Source of the DNA: Candidatus Endomicrobiellum basalitermitum | Lineage (GTDB): Bacteria; Elusimicrobiota; Endomicrobiia; Endomicrobiales; Endomicrobiaceae | Length of the DNA stretch: 64,000 bases | Assembly (NCBI GenBank): GCA_031282525.1 | Contig: JAITDN010000003.1 | Span: 310,001 to 374,000, forward strand | Direction of reading: 5' to 3' | Shown here: piece by piece, positions 1 through 11,169 of the stretch | Numbering within the stretch: the first letter of the stretch is position 1 | Layout of the letters: each line of letters opens with the position of its first letter | Notes under the pieces: generated by a model | Databases searched by the model: none | The model's input: the letters and a program-made list of their open reading frames with translations, nothing else | What the model was told of the DNA's origin: nothing | Position numbers and translations under genes: made by a program

Positions 1-38
1 GCTGCTCAAAATCAAAGGATTTTTCCATACATCCTCAC

Positions 39-746
39 TTAAAATTTAATAGTATAACCCATCTTAAATATTCTCTCATTAAAAAATCTATTATTAGTTT
101 TACCAGAACCATTTTTCCAAAAGCAACAATCTCTAATAACACAGTCTATACTTAAACACTCATTTAAGGCAAATCTAAAACCAAGATTAAGTCTCGCATT
201 TGGTAAATAACTTATGTTGTCATATTCTGCCATAAAATACACTATTTCTCTATGTAAAGGAATTACTGAATTTATAAACCAATGAACTTTATTGTTAAAA
301 TTAACACCAATATTAATCATTAAATTTTCAATAAAAAATTCCCTGCCTATAACAAAATAAAATCCACGTTCTCTCTGTAAATAATTTCTTCCATCAGAAA
401 AACAACCCTGACAATCATAACCTACTGCTATCCCAGGATAATCCATATTTCCATCGTAAGCTTTGAATTTAACTTGCAAAGCCGGAATTGCAATCTTTAA
501 TTTATCACTATTTTTTCCAATAAATCTAGACAATTCCCAAGACAAACCTACATTAAGACACTTAAAAATACCAAAATTAGCTCTAGAAAGAAGATTACCA
601 CCTGAAAAAAATTTAAGTCCAAAATCACAAAAATCATAATCCAACATATCTACAGTAGGCGTATCTATCACATAGCCTTTATTTGCAAACGACAAAGAAC
701 TGAGACTGAAAATCACTATTAATAAACTCAAAATTTTTCTTAACAT
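39..746 (-). CDS. Exported, probably outer-membrane beta-barrel protein
   Basis: I do not recognise a named family. From ATG at 746 the protein has 235 residues. It starts with a clear signal peptide: two basic residues, a hydrophobic core of about 15 residues, and a likely cleavage after SLSFA near residue 21. The rest has short alternating polar/hydrophobic stretches, many aromatic residues, and ends in Y-T-I-K-F. A terminal phenylalanine is typical of proteins inserted in the outer membrane by the Bam machinery, so a small barrel is inferred. A TTG start 12 bases upstream is possible, but ATG directly before MLRKILSL gives the better signal peptide. It lies just downstream of the broken aroK. 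Function unknown. Confidence 0.6.
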   Translation of the reverse strand: MLRKILSLLIVIFSLSSLSFANKGYVIDTPTVDMLDYDFCDFGLKFFSGGNLLSRANFGIFKCLNVGLSWELSRFIGKNSDKLKIAIPALQVKFKAYDGNMDYPGIAVGYDCQGCFSDGRNYLQRERGFYFVIGREFFIENLMINIGVNFNNKVHWFINSVIPLHREIVYFMAEYDNISYLPNARLNLGFRFALNECLSIDCVIRDCCFWKNGSGKTNNRFFNERIFKMGYTIKF

Positions 747-754
747 ATTTATTC

Positions 755-1281
755 TCAAACATTAAAGAAACAAAATATACTAACGCAACAAAATTTCATT
801 ACAGTATCATTTATTAATATCTTACCTACAATTTCAATAAGCGTCAAATTATTCGCATCAAAATAAATATCACAACTAACATAGGAATTCACATCTAAGA
901 CTCTGCTTATTTCTTTTAGAGAACTTCTATACTTGAGAAGAGGCTTATTAAGTCTAACTTTTTATCACCTTTGCGGAAGCATAAAAGATTAATTAATACA
1001 CCCCCATTTTTTTCTCAAAAATACAATATTTTCATAACTACACAACCACAGAAATTACAACAGAATCCTTTTCTGAAACTTCTTTTATAACTTCACCTTT
1101 AAGTCGTCTAAAACTGGTCTCTATAAATTTTTAAAAATATCAAATAGTGATAGATTAGACTGATTTTCCTATATTAAAGCATTCGTATCAAAAAAACTGC
1201 GATCTAATTTTTTGATATAACCTATCCAATTTTTGATTTCCTTCCCCCACTCTATCATAAAACTAGCAAACATCGATTCAT
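755..1281 (-). pseudogene. aroK: Shikimate kinase pseudogene (aroK remnant)
   Basis: The region has no long reading frame, but minus-strand pieces line up in order with shikimate kinase, the enzyme that phosphorylates shikimate with ATP. Near 1240-1281 there is a degraded P-loop (LLVL, stops, then SGG-KSKIG). Next come KKLDRSFFDTNAL (normally FFDTD), ETSFRRLKGEV (the FR-x-x-E motif), VISVV where the GGG loop would be, and LLKYRSSLKEISRV (the R-P-L-L lid region). At least three frameshifts and several stops separate these pieces. It sits directly downstream of broken aroC, so the two were probably one operon. The assignment rests on motif order only. Confidence 0.65.
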
Positions 1282-1302
1282 TATAGCACTTTTAATCACT
1301 CC

Positions 1303-2457
1303 TTAATATATATCCACATTCTTTTTCATATCTTCAAAAGAATCACCACCAAATTTCTCTTTTAAAGCTTTTGCCAGTTCAATAGCAACTGCAGCTTCTG
1401 CTACAATACCTGCCGCTGGAACTGCACATACATCGCTCCTTATAGACGACTCAGCTTTAGCAGATTGTTTCGTAACAAGGTTTACAGAGTTTAGTGGTTT
1501 GCTAAGCGAAGGAATAGCTTTCATGGTACATGTAATAACAAGAGGTTCTCCATTACTCATGCCTCCTTCTATACCGCCAGCCATATTCGTAGTTCTGTGA
1601 AATCCTTTTACTTTATTGTAAAAAATTTCATCCTGTGAAAAAGAACCGAAAAGTGAAGCAAGTTTTGTTCCTGCTCCAAACTAAACAGCTTTTATAGCCT
1701 GAATTGAAATCAAACTCTGCGCAAGTCGACCATCAAGTTTTAAATCCCATTGCGTATGACTTCCAAGACCTACTGGAACATTGTTAATCACAACAGTAAT
1801 CTTACCACCCAAAGTGTCACCTTTTCGCGCCCAGTCTTTTTTATTAATTTAACCATTTTCCTACTAGCATTTGCATCCGGGATACCTAACATAAGAAACT
1901 TCCGTGTTAAATCGCACATCACCTTCCTTAATAGAAGACATATTGGCCAAAATATTTCCTATCTGTACCGTGTAAGACATTATGCTTATTCCAAACGCTT
2001 TCAAAAGCAATTTACAAACAGCTCCTGCAGCTACTCTTGTCGCAGTCTCTCTTGCTGCTGAAGCTCTTTCTAATATATCCCCCCCCCTAAAATCACTTAC
2101 ACCATATTTCATAAGTCCTGCCAAATCAGCATGCCCAGGACGAGGTTTTAAGAGAGTTGTTCCATCCAAATCTACAGATCCCGTTGGCATTGTGTGTAGC
2201 CAATTTTTAAAATCTCTATTTGAAATATACATAGTTATTGGAGAACCGATTGTCTTTGCATAGCGCACTCCCGAAAAATTTTGACACAATCTGTCTCTAT
2301 ATTCATTCTTTGACCTCTGCTGCCATGACCCCCTTCTGTCTTCTTTCAAGTTCCAAATCTATATCTTCAGAACTACCGTAAGGCCTGCGGGAATTCCTTC
2401 AAGAACAACAAAGATCCCTTCTCCATGAGATTCACACGCTGTAGTAAATCTAATCAT
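1303..2457 (-). pseudogene. aroC: Chorismate synthase pseudogene
   Basis: Chorismate synthase converts EPSP to chorismate, the last step of the shikimate pathway. The start at 2457 reads MIRFTTACESHGEG (normally T-x-G-E-S-H-G). Frameshifts follow near 2380 and 2300-2345, before a long piece with SGVRYAKTIGSPI, TGSVDLDG, RPGHADLAGLMKYG and ERASARET-like ERASAARETATRVAAGAV, all hallmarks of the family. After more breaks, [17 protein letters not shown] meets an in-frame TAG near 1681. The last piece (1584 down to 1303) has GGIEGGMSNGEP and SKPLNSVNL. A run of nine C (2079-2087) lies inside it. Identity is clear and the gene cannot make a full product. Confidence 0.92.
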
Positions 2458-2502
2458 AACCTCACTCCAAAATAATACATCCATGTAAACAACATAAAAT
2501 AT

Positions 2503-2538
2503 AAAAAAGAGAACAGATTAAAATTGCATCTGCTCTCT
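2503..2538 (-). terminator. Rho-independent terminator of the por operon
   Basis: Read on the minus strand, GAGAGCAGAT (2537-2528) pairs with ATCTGTTCTC (2518-2509), with one G-U pair and a 9-base loop, followed directly by six T (2508-2503 region). It starts about 20 bases downstream of the porB stop and closes the leftward por operon. Confidence 0.85.
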
Positions 2539-2556
2539 TGTTAATCTATCAAAAAT

Positions 2557-3492
2557 TTATGCCTCGCAGGTAGATCTCGCTCTGCGTTGCAAAAAAGTCC
2601 ATTTATCATCTACACTTTTTTGAATCTCTTCAAGAATATAAGTATTTTCAGGCTTGAACAAATGTTTAAATCTTGTTTGTAATTTTAAAAATTCAGTTAC
2701 AGGTTTTTTCACTTTAGGTTCAACATTTACTTTATACACACCATTTTCAACTTCGTAAGAAGGCCATACGCAAGTTTCAACTGCAAGTCTTGCAATCTCC
2801 ATTGTACATTCTGGTTTATAACCCCAACCCAGTCTACAAGGCGTCAAAATATTTATAAAAGACGGGCCTTCAACTGACAAAGCTTTTTGAACTTTAGTCA
2901 TAAAGTCATTCCAGTTCCCAACATAAGATTGCGCTACGTAAGGAATATCGTGTGCAATCATAATTTGCGTCAAATCTTTTTTATTCTGTGATTTACCTTG
3001 ATGTTTCTTCCCTGCAGGGGCAGTGGTTGTATGTGCACCCTTAGGCGTTGCTCCAGATCTTTGAATTCCAGTGTTCATATATGCCTCGTTATTGTAACAA
3101 ATATAAAGCATTCTATGTCCTCTCTCCATCGCACCAGATAAAGATTGTAAACCTATATCATAAGTTCCACCATCACCACCAAAGGTTATAAACCTAATGT
3201 CTTCTTTAACTTTACCTTGAACTTTCAAACTTCTATATGCAGCTTCAATGCCACTACAAGTAGCTGCGGCATTTTCAAATGCGCTGTGAAAATATGGACT
3301 TTTCCATGCACTATAAGGAAAAACCGTAGTTGAAACTTCTAAACATCCTGTAGCATTTGTAACAACAACTGGTGTACTACCAGCAGCTATTAAAGTTTGT
3401 CTCGCTACTATCCCTGCACCACAACCGGCACAAAGACGATGCCCACTTGTCACACGAACTGGGTTTTTACTTAATTCTTTCAGATTTGCCAT
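2557..3492 (-). CDS. porB: Pyruvate/2-oxoacid:ferredoxin oxidoreductase, beta subunit
   Basis: This is the thiamine-diphosphate-binding subunit of the four-subunit enzyme that oxidises pyruvate (or another 2-oxoacid) with CoA to acyl-CoA, CO2 and reduced ferredoxin in the cytoplasm. The 311 residues begin with HRLCAGCGAG, holding two of the Fe-S cysteines. They continue with the TPP/Mg motif GGDGGTYDIG near residue 105, NNEAYMNTGIQRSGATPKGA near 133, and CRLGWG near 219. Length matches PorB. It is the last gene of the leftward gamma-delta-alpha-beta operon and is followed by a strong terminator. The sequence favours pyruvate over branched-chain acids, but substrate cannot be fixed by eye. Confidence 0.93.
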   Translation of the reverse strand: MANLKELSKNPVRVTSGHRLCAGCGAGIVARQTLIAAGSTPVVVTNATGCLEVSTTVFPYSAWKSPYFHSAFENAAATCSGIEAAYRSLKVQGKVKEDIRFITFGGDGGTYDIGLQSLSGAMERGHRMLYICYNNEAYMNTGIQRSGATPKGAHTTTAPAGKKHQGKSQNKKDLTQIMIAHDIPYVAQSYVGNWNDFMTKVQKALSVEGPSFINILTPCRLGWGYKPECTMEIARLAVETCVWPSYEVENGVYKVNVEPKVKKPVTEFLKLQTRFKHLFKPENTYILEEIQKSVDDKWTFLQRRARSTCEA

Positions 3493-3615
3493 TTATTTTT
3501 CTCCTAAGAGCAAAACCTTACATTCAATTCACGTCATTATTGGTATTTATCTACAAGCTTATATATAATGATTACAAAAAACTTCATTTTCAATCTCACC
3601 CCTAACCTTCCCCCG

Positions 3616-4821
3616 TCATTCTATTCTTATATTTATATACTCAATTCTATTAGAAGGCTTTTCAAGACCTGATGCAACTTTACCAAGCGTTTCATAAACA
3701 TTGACAATTTGTTCACCACAAAATTCTCTACCACCTATGCCATAAACATAACTTAGAATTTTAGGATTTAAAATTCCTGAAGAATATAAAGATGCAACAA
3801 CATCAGAATAAACAGGAGGAAATGCCCCGGAACAAGAATCTGACCTATCCATAACTGCAATCGCTTTAACATGTGCTAAATCTTTTGCTATCTGTTCTGT
3901 TGGGAAAGGTCTGTAAACTCTTATTTTTAAAAGTCCTGCTTTAATTCCTTTTTCTCTCAACTCTTTTACTACAGCCTTAACATTTCCTGCCGTTGAACCT
4001 ATAATCACTATTGCAACTTCTGCATCGTCAAGCATATATTTCTCATAAAAACTGTATTCTCGCCCAAAAGTTTTCTTAAACTCTTCTGCAACATCTAAAA
4101 CTATATCTCTCGCATCTCTCATAGCCTGAGCAAGCTGATATCTATGCTCAAAATAGTAATCTTGCAAATCAATTGAGCCTAATGTATAAGGTCTTCTAAC
4201 ATCTAAAAGATATCTTTCAGGTTTGTATTCGCCGACAAAAGCTTTCACGTCAGCATCAGGATAAATTTCAACAACCTCCATACAATGAGAAGTAATAAAT
4301 CCATCCATAGCAACAAGTGCAGGAAGCTTAGCTTCCTCAGCTATTCTTATAATCTGAATCATATTATCGTAAGCCTCTTGAGAATTCTCTGAGTATATTT
4401 GAATCCAACCAGAATCTCTCGCACCCATTGTATCCGAATGATCAGCATTAATATTAATAGGTGCAGAAATCGCTCTATTAACTTCTGCCAAAATTATTGG
4501 AAGTCTCAATCCTGAGGCTATATAAAGCATCTCCCACATAAGACACAATCCTTGAGAAGAAGTGCTTGTTATAGCTCTTGCACCAGCGGCTGATGCCGCA
4601 ATTGTCGCCGATATAGCAGAATGCTCACTCTCCACTGCCACATATTCGCTCTTGACAATACCATCTGCAACAAACTGTGAAAAAATCTGCACTATTTCTG
4701 TAGCTGGAGTTATAGGATATGCAGCCATTACATCCGGTTCTATCTGACGTAAGGCCTCAGCTATAATCTCATTGCCAGTTTTTGCAACAAGATTACCTTT
4801 TGAATATACTGTCTTTATCAT
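3616..4821 (-). CDS. porA: Pyruvate/2-oxoacid:ferredoxin oxidoreductase, alpha subunit
   Basis: Alpha subunit, 401 residues, which with beta forms the TPP-dependent active site. Near the N-terminus AYPITPATEIVQ is the family signature, followed by VESEHSAISATIAASAAGARA and TSSQGL near residues 62-92. A central MDGFITSH stretch and a C-terminal domain with IIGSTAGN and RVYRPFP match the transketolase C-terminal-like fold. The full length is conserved and no breaks are seen. It lies 116 bases downstream of the delta gene and 123 bases upstream of beta, so the four subunits are probably cotranscribed. Confidence 0.94.
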   Translation of the reverse strand: MIKTVYSKGNLVAKTGNEIIAEALRQIEPDVMAAYPITPATEIVQIFSQFVADGIVKSEYVAVESEHSAISATIAASAAGARAITSTSSQGLCLMWEMLYIASGLRLPIILAEVNRAISAPININADHSDTMGARDSGWIQIYSENSQEAYDNMIQIIRIAEEAKLPALVAMDGFITSHCMEVVEIYPDADVKAFVGEYKPERYLLDVRRPYTLGSIDLQDYYFEHRYQLAQAMRDARDIVLDVAEEFKKTFGREYSFYEKYMLDDAEVAIVIIGSTAGNVKAVVKELREKGIKAGLLKIRVYRPFPTEQIAKDLAHVKAIAVMDRSDSCSGAFPPVYSDVVASLYSSGILNPKILSYVYGIGGREFCGEQIVNVYETLGKVASGLEKPSNRIEYINIRIE

Positions 4822-4937
4822 TTTTATTAGCTCCTAGCTCCTCATTAGACACACGTCATTTCAAGGAACATCTTCACAATCTAAACCAATCCATCTGAGA
4901 TGTTAAAACTTTTAAAATACGCATTATTTTTACACAT

Positions 4938-5252
4938 TTATTTCTTTTCTTGTTCCATCGTAATAGCACTAATCCTAGTTGGGCATTCTTTCGCGCAAAT
5001 TCCGCAACCTTTACAATTATCATAATCTATGCCATCAACAAAGCTAGTTCTTTTTTCATCTGAAACAATTTTAATAGAACCATCAGGGCAGGAAATCCAA
5101 CATATTAAACAACTAATACATTTGTCTCTGTTCCATACAGGTCTTTGAGAACGCCAAGTTCCAGTGTGAAAATTAACCGCCGTTCCCGCTTCAACTATTC
5201 CACCTATAGGAAGTTCAGCAGCTGTCAGCTTCTTATCTTCTTCTTTTCTCAC
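4938..5252 (-). CDS. porD: 2-oxoacid:ferredoxin oxidoreductase, delta (ferredoxin-like) subunit
   Basis: This 104-residue protein carries the two [4Fe-4S] clusters that take electrons from the alpha/beta active site to ferredoxin. Two clusters of cysteines are visible: CISCLICWISCP near residues 45-56 and CKGCGICAKECP near 79-90, each a C-x2-C-x2-C-x3-C-P motif. The N-terminal part, with NFHTGTWRSQRPV, is typical of PorD/VorD. It sits between the gamma and alpha genes, the usual order for the four-subunit archaeal/thermophile-type enzyme. A fused single-chain enzyme is excluded by the separate genes. Confidence 0.94.
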   Translation of the reverse strand: MRKEEDKKLTAAELPIGGIVEAGTAVNFHTGTWRSQRPVWNRDKCISCLICWISCPDGSIKIVSDEKRTSFVDGIDYDNCKGCGICAKECPTRISAITMEQEKK

Positions 5253-5364
5253 TATATCCCTCCAAGAGGTTTCAACCTTCTTCTATAATCTATTCAAACT
5301 CTAACATCAAAAAAGCCTAATTCGTAAAAAAAACTCTGAAGAATAAATATACTACTATATGAAA

Positions 5365-5943
5365 TTAGTTTTTTACTTTGTCAAAAGCCATTTTTATAGA
5401 CGCAAGATTACCCTCTACAATCCCAGGTTTATGTCTAAATTTCGCCATAAGTTTGAAATTTATATCTTTCAAAACGCCATTAATATCCAACGTTCCTATA
5501 ACTTTCAGCAAAGCGCCGAGCATAGGAGTGTTGGGTATATCTTTCCCTATTGTTTCCAAAGCAATTTTACTTGCGTTTACTACATAAATTTGACTTGTGT
5601 CAATGTCAAGTCTTTCTGCAATTTCTGATGTACTTAAAGAAGTATTAACTATAACTTTCCCAGTCTTATCTATACCATCTGTTATCGGAACCGATTCCAT
5701 GAGGGATGAATCTAAAATAACTACATAATTTGGATTCTTAATCCCCGAATGGATTACAATAGGATCTTCACTTATTCTGTTAAAAGATTGCACAGGGGCA
5801 CCCATCCTTTCTGGCCCGTACTCAGGAAACGCTTGGATGTACATTCCTGTAGCCATAACCGTTTCGGCAAACAAAAGTGCAGCAGTTTTCGCACCTTGCC
5901 CACCACGTCCGTGCCAACGAATCTCAATCATTTTTGCTGACAT
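5365..5943 (-). CDS. porC: 2-oxoacid:ferredoxin oxidoreductase, gamma subunit
   Basis: First gene of the por operon, 192 residues. The N-terminus IRWHGRGGQGAKTAA is the diagnostic gamma-subunit motif, followed by FPEYGPERMGAPVQSF. The centre has VILDSSLME and the C-terminal half has IPNTPMLGALLKV. Gamma is a structural and electron-transfer partner of the alpha/beta/delta assembly. The length is normal and all family landmarks are present. The enzyme would feed reduced ferredoxin to hydrogenase or other acceptors outside this window. Confidence 0.93.
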   Translation of the reverse strand: MSAKMIEIRWHGRGGQGAKTAALLFAETVMATGMYIQAFPEYGPERMGAPVQSFNRISEDPIVIHSGIKNPNYVVILDSSLMESVPITDGIDKTGKVIVNTSLSTSEIAERLDIDTSQIYVVNASKIALETIGKDIPNTPMLGALLKVIGTLDINGVLKDINFKLMAKFRHKPGIVEGNLASIKMAFDKVKN

Positions 5944-6074
5944 TATTCTACTCCTTTACTTTATACACACAACATATCATAATGTACAAATACATCCAAT
6001 TTTTAAAATATGAAATAGTTAAATAAATACACTTGTTATTTCTAATGAGATTTCTTCTTCTATATCCTTCTTCA

Positions 6075-6686
6075 TTACATCTCCGTACGACCCGCAATAG
6101 CACGAGAAATAGTTATCTCATCAGCATACTCAATGTCGCCACCTACCGGCAATCCATATCCCAATCTTGTGACCTTAATGCCTAACTTTTTTATAATCTC
6201 CGCAAGATAAACAGCAGTTATCTCACCTTTAGAGTCTGTATCAGTTGCAATCAAAACTTCTCCTATGTTACCATTTTTTAATCTTTTCATCAATTTATCA
6301 ATCCTTATATCACCGGGACCAATAGCGTCAAGAGGTGATAAAGCACCTCCCAGTACAAAGTAAAGCCCTTTGTATTTCTTAACTTTACTTACAGCTATCA
6401 AATCCTGCGGAGTTTCAACAACACATATAATATCCTGTTCTCTTGTAACATCAGAACATATAAAACAAGGGTTATGTTCACTTAGATTATAACAGATATT
6501 ACAACATTTTATTATTTGTCTTGCTTTTTGTATAGAACCTATAAGTTTATCAATCTCGTTACTAGACATTTTTAATATATGGTAACTTAAACGCTCCGCC
6601 ATTTTAGGTCCTACACCAGGCAGTTTTTTTATCACTTCAACCATTTTCTCTACAAGTTGAGGTCTATTCATAATTATAAAATCCAT
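6075..6686 (-). CDS. recR: Recombination mediator RecR
   Basis: RecR acts with RecO (and RecF) to load RecA on gapped DNA. The 203 residues show an N-terminal helix-hairpin-helix (KKLPGVGPKMAERLSYHIL, about 20-38). A four-cysteine zinc finger follows (C-x2-C ... C-x2-C, NICYNLSEHNPCFICSD, about 61-78). The Toprim domain is recognised by LIATDTDSKGE. The C-terminus has RLGYGLPVGGDIEYADE, which is strongly conserved. Two starts are plausible: ATG at 6686, or ATG at 6671 (MNRPQL), which fits the usual family length better. dnaX lies 98 bases upstream, the common dnaX-recR pairing, but the ybaB gene often found between them is absent here. Confidence 0.94.
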   Translation of the reverse strand: MDFIIMNRPQLVEKMVEVIKKLPGVGPKMAERLSYHILKMSSNEIDKLIGSIQKARQIIKCCNICYNLSEHNPCFICSDVTREQDIICVVETPQDLIAVSKVKKYKGLYFVLGGALSPLDAIGPGDIRIDKLMKRLKNGNIGEVLIATDTDSKGEITAVYLAEIIKKLGIKVTRLGYGLPVGGDIEYADEITISRAIAGRTEM

Positions 6687-6784
6687 ACAATATCAAAATT
6701 ATTCTATGTATTCATATCATTAATGCAAAAAAACTAATACGCTAACAAAGAGGAAAAAACAATTCTCTTAATAAATAAAAAACT

Positions 6785-8410
6785 TTAAACTTTTTTAGCG
6801 ACAGCACCGAAGCTTTTCGCTATTTCCTTTATATTCTTAGGTACTGAGCTTTTTTCACCTTCATCATCATTTTTTTTTATGCCACAAGCATCATTTAGTG
6901 AAAAACTTTTCTCACTAATAACCATATCCTCTTGAGTCATTGCTTTATTTTGAATCATAGCTTTTTTAACAAGCACTTTCACTTCTATATTCAAGCCTGT
7001 TTTTTTCTGGAAAAGATCTAAGATCTGCTCTCTAAATTCCAAAACTCCATCATAATCAAACTGTTTTGAAACTGTCAACTGTATAGATGAAATGCCAAAT
7101 GTTTCAGCTAACGCATTTTTCAAAGACTGCCCTGTAAGCGGGTGTTTTTTTACTATCTCAGAAACGATCTCATCCCATATGCCTATCAAATCTGTAGAAC
7201 TTAAAACTTTCTTAACACTAAATTCCTCATTGCGTTTATTATATTGATTTTTAAGAGTAGATCCTAGCTTATTTTCAATCTCAATGTTTTTTTCTAGCTT
7301 AACAATTCTATCTATAAGTTCGGCAACATTATAATATGGCTCCGAAATTTTGAGAAGATAAATTTCAAGAAGAATTCTGGGCTGATCATGCCAACGCATT
7401 TCTTCAAGAGCTTTTGACAAAAGATTATTCATACGAACATGACGCGAAACAGAGAACAAAGTTTTTTGAATGTCAAAAAGTTTTTTATCATCACACGAAA
7501 TTTCAATAGCTGACGGATTTATAGAGTAAACCATAATTTTTCTAAGATAATCAATCAAATCTCTTACAAACTGTAAGATGTTGTACCCTTGCTCAAAAAC
7601 TTCTCCAACAATTTTTAAAATCCCTTGAATATCACTTTTTGAGATACTTTCGGTAACAGAAGCTAAAATATCTTTGGGTAAAAGTCCAAGCAATTCCCTT
7701 ATATAAGTGCCTGTTATTTTACCTGAAGTTGAAGAGACAGCTTGTTCTAACAAACTTAAAGCGTCCCGCATAGAACCACCGGATGCCGAAGCTACTATAC
7801 TTACAGCTTCATCCTCTATTTCAAAACCTTCTTTTTGGCCTATTTTCTTTATCGTGCAAGAAATTTCAGCGTTTGATAAAAGCTTGAATCTATATCTTTG
7901 GCATCTTGAAAGAATAGTGATAGGAATTTTATGTTGTTCAGTTGTAGCCATAATAAAAACAACATGACTAGGAGGTTCTTCAAGTGTTTTTAGTAAAGCA
8001 TTAAACGCCTGTACAGTTATCTGATGAGCCTCATCTATTATGTAAATTTTATATTTTGAATTGGCGCTTGAAAACTTTACATTTTCCCTCAACGTTCTTA
8101 TCTCATCTATACCGTTATTCGACGCCCCATCAATTTCTAAAACGTCTATACTAGAACTTTTTGAAATCGCCAAACAATTTTCGCATACTCCACATGGTTC
8201 AATTATCGGGCCATTTTTGCAATTTAAAGCTTTAGCAAGAATCCTAGCCATAGTAGTTTTACCGCAACCTCTAGGTCCACTAAATAAATAGGCATGAGCA
8301 ATGCGCTTTTCAGAAATTGCATTTTTAAGAGTCTGTGAAATATGTTCTTGACCTACAACTTCACTAAAATTCCGAGGTCTAAACTTTCTGGCTAAAACAA
8401 GATATGGCAT
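6785..8410 (-). CDS. dnaX: DNA polymerase III subunit gamma/tau
   Basis: Clamp-loader ATPase of the replicative polymerase. From ATG at 8410 it has 541 residues and begins MPYLVLARKFRPRNF-EVVGQEHI, the standard DnaX start. An upstream in-frame extension to 8455 is less likely. The Walker A motif GPRGCGKTT lies near residue 45, followed by the zinc module (C, then CGVCENC). Walker B is IIDEAH, and sensor 1 and the arginine-finger region are TTEQHKIP and LSRCQRYRF. The tau-type C-terminal region is present but divergent and lysine-rich. A run of nine A in the coding strand (6870-6878) lies near the C-terminus, too late to yield a normal gamma form. Confidence 0.94.
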   Translation of the reverse strand: MPYLVLARKFRPRNFSEVVGQEHISQTLKNAISEKRIAHAYLFSGPRGCGKTTMARILAKALNCKNGPIIEPCGVCENCLAISKSSSIDVLEIDGASNNGIDEIRTLRENVKFSSANSKYKIYIIDEAHQITVQAFNALLKTLEEPPSHVVFIMATTEQHKIPITILSRCQRYRFKLLSNAEISCTIKKIGQKEGFEIEDEAVSIVASASGGSMRDALSLLEQAVSSTSGKITGTYIRELLGLLPKDILASVTESISKSDIQGILKIVGEVFEQGYNILQFVRDLIDYLRKIMVYSINPSAIEISCDDKKLFDIQKTLFSVSRHVRMNNLLSKALEEMRWHDQPRILLEIYLLKISEPYYNVAELIDRIVKLEKNIEIENKLGSTLKNQYNKRNEEFSVKKVLSSTDLIGIWDEIVSEIVKKHPLTGQSLKNALAETFGISSIQLTVSKQFDYDGVLEFREQILDLFQKKTGLNIEVKVLVKKAMIQNKAMTQEDMVISEKSFSLNDACGIKKNDDEGEKSSVPKNIKEIAKSFGAVAKKV

Positions 8411-8533
8411 AAAATGAAACCCTTTCACAAAAATGAGACACATTAATTTTAACAAATATGCAATTTACATTACAATCCATGCTAACGACACTTTTTACTT
8501 CATATCCAAACATTATGCCGAAAATTAAAATAT

Positions 8534-8542
8534 TGTTATAAT
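8534..8542 (+). promoter_or_regulatory. Extended -10 promoter for tRNA-Ala
   Basis: TG-T-TATAAT is a perfect -10 hexamer with a TG extension, 26 bases upstream of the tRNA 5' end. No good -35 hexamer is seen at the usual spacing, which is normal for extended -10 promoters. Confidence 0.55.
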
Positions 8543-8568
8543 ACTAAAGTAAGAGATATAAGGACAGG

Positions 8569-8639
8569 GGGGTCATAGTTAAACGGAAGAATGTATCGTT
8601 CGCAACGATAAGATGCGGGTTCGATTCCCGCTGACTCCA
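8569..8639 (+). tRNA. tRNA-Ala, anticodon CGC
   Basis: A full cloverleaf can be drawn by hand. The acceptor stem is GGGGTCA with TGACTCC, including a G3-U70 wobble pair, the classic alanine identity element, and A73 as discriminator. The anticodon stem is TATCG/CGATA with loop TTCGCAA, giving anticodon CGC (reads GCG). The T arm GCGGG-TTCGATT-CCCGC is perfect. The D stem is short (three pairs with a G-U). CCA is not encoded; A and T follow directly. Identity element and anticodon agree, so the assignment is firm despite the weak D arm. Confidence 0.85.
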
Positions 8640-9024
8640 TAAAATCTTTTTAAACAGCACTATTAGTGTTTCTATTGAAGTTGACTTTTTTTGAAGATAT
8701 AGAGACGGCATGAGGATATTTTAGCGAAGTATCCTGCTCTGAGAATTACCCTAACCCTATCATAAAAAATATAGAACATCTAAAGAAAGGAAATATTTAA
8801 TGTTTAAAGATATGCTTTTGGGTTTTAGCTGGATATAACAATGAAGATTATGCCACCAGAGAGATTTTAAAAATTTGGAGTTGTGGATCGTAAAATCCAA
8901 AGTAACTTTTATAATAAAACTAAAGCAGGCAAAATCTTTAAAGTTAAATGACGAATATTCATTGAAGTTAGTTTTTCTATCTTGTTACTTGTGTAATACG
9001 ATAAATTGCTTTTAAGGAAAGTTA
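8640..9024 (+). other. Gene-free stretch before the broken restriction gene
   Basis: No intact gene. Short plus-strand readings such as LTFFEDIETA and YFSEVSCSENYPNPIIKN are interrupted by a single stop each, so this may be older decayed coding sequence, but I cannot assign it to a family. Confidence 0.4.
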
Positions 9025-10836
<1,812 letters not shown>

Positions 10837-11169
10837 GAATGCAGTATATCACAGGACGGAATGCGAAATTTAGGCTTTTTGCCATATATCATAGTTTGTT
10901 GTTGTTTTTTTTAGAAGTGAATAAAATAACTCTTGAATCTATTGGATAACTAAATATAATAAGCACCTATTTAAAAAAAACAAAGGTTAGCATTTTATTT
11001 ACCTGAGTATTTAAATTTAGCTTTTTCTTCTTTTTTATGGAAATAACAAGTCAATCTATAAAAAAAGTTTTCTGAATTATTTTGCTGTAGTAGTTAGAAT
11101 ATTTTGTAATTGGTATTTTAGATGGGAAACTAAAATTTTGTATATAGTAAAATTAAGAGCTTTTTTTAT
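10837..11169. other. Gene-free stretch
   Basis: AT-rich sequence between the dead methyltransferase and the iron-uptake genes. I see no coding reading, RNA fold or repeat in it on either strand. Confidence 0.4.

Noticed and set aside
1750-2263. Plus-strand reading frames of 93-103 residues over the chorismate synthase pseudogene
   Set aside because: They lie antisense to sequence that clearly matches AroC on the minus strand and have poor composition.
6870-6878. Nine-A slippery run in dnaX as a programmed frameshift
   Set aside because: It lies about 30 residues before the C-terminus, far from where gamma/tau frameshifts act, and no stem-loop or Shine-Dalgarno-like stimulator was seen.
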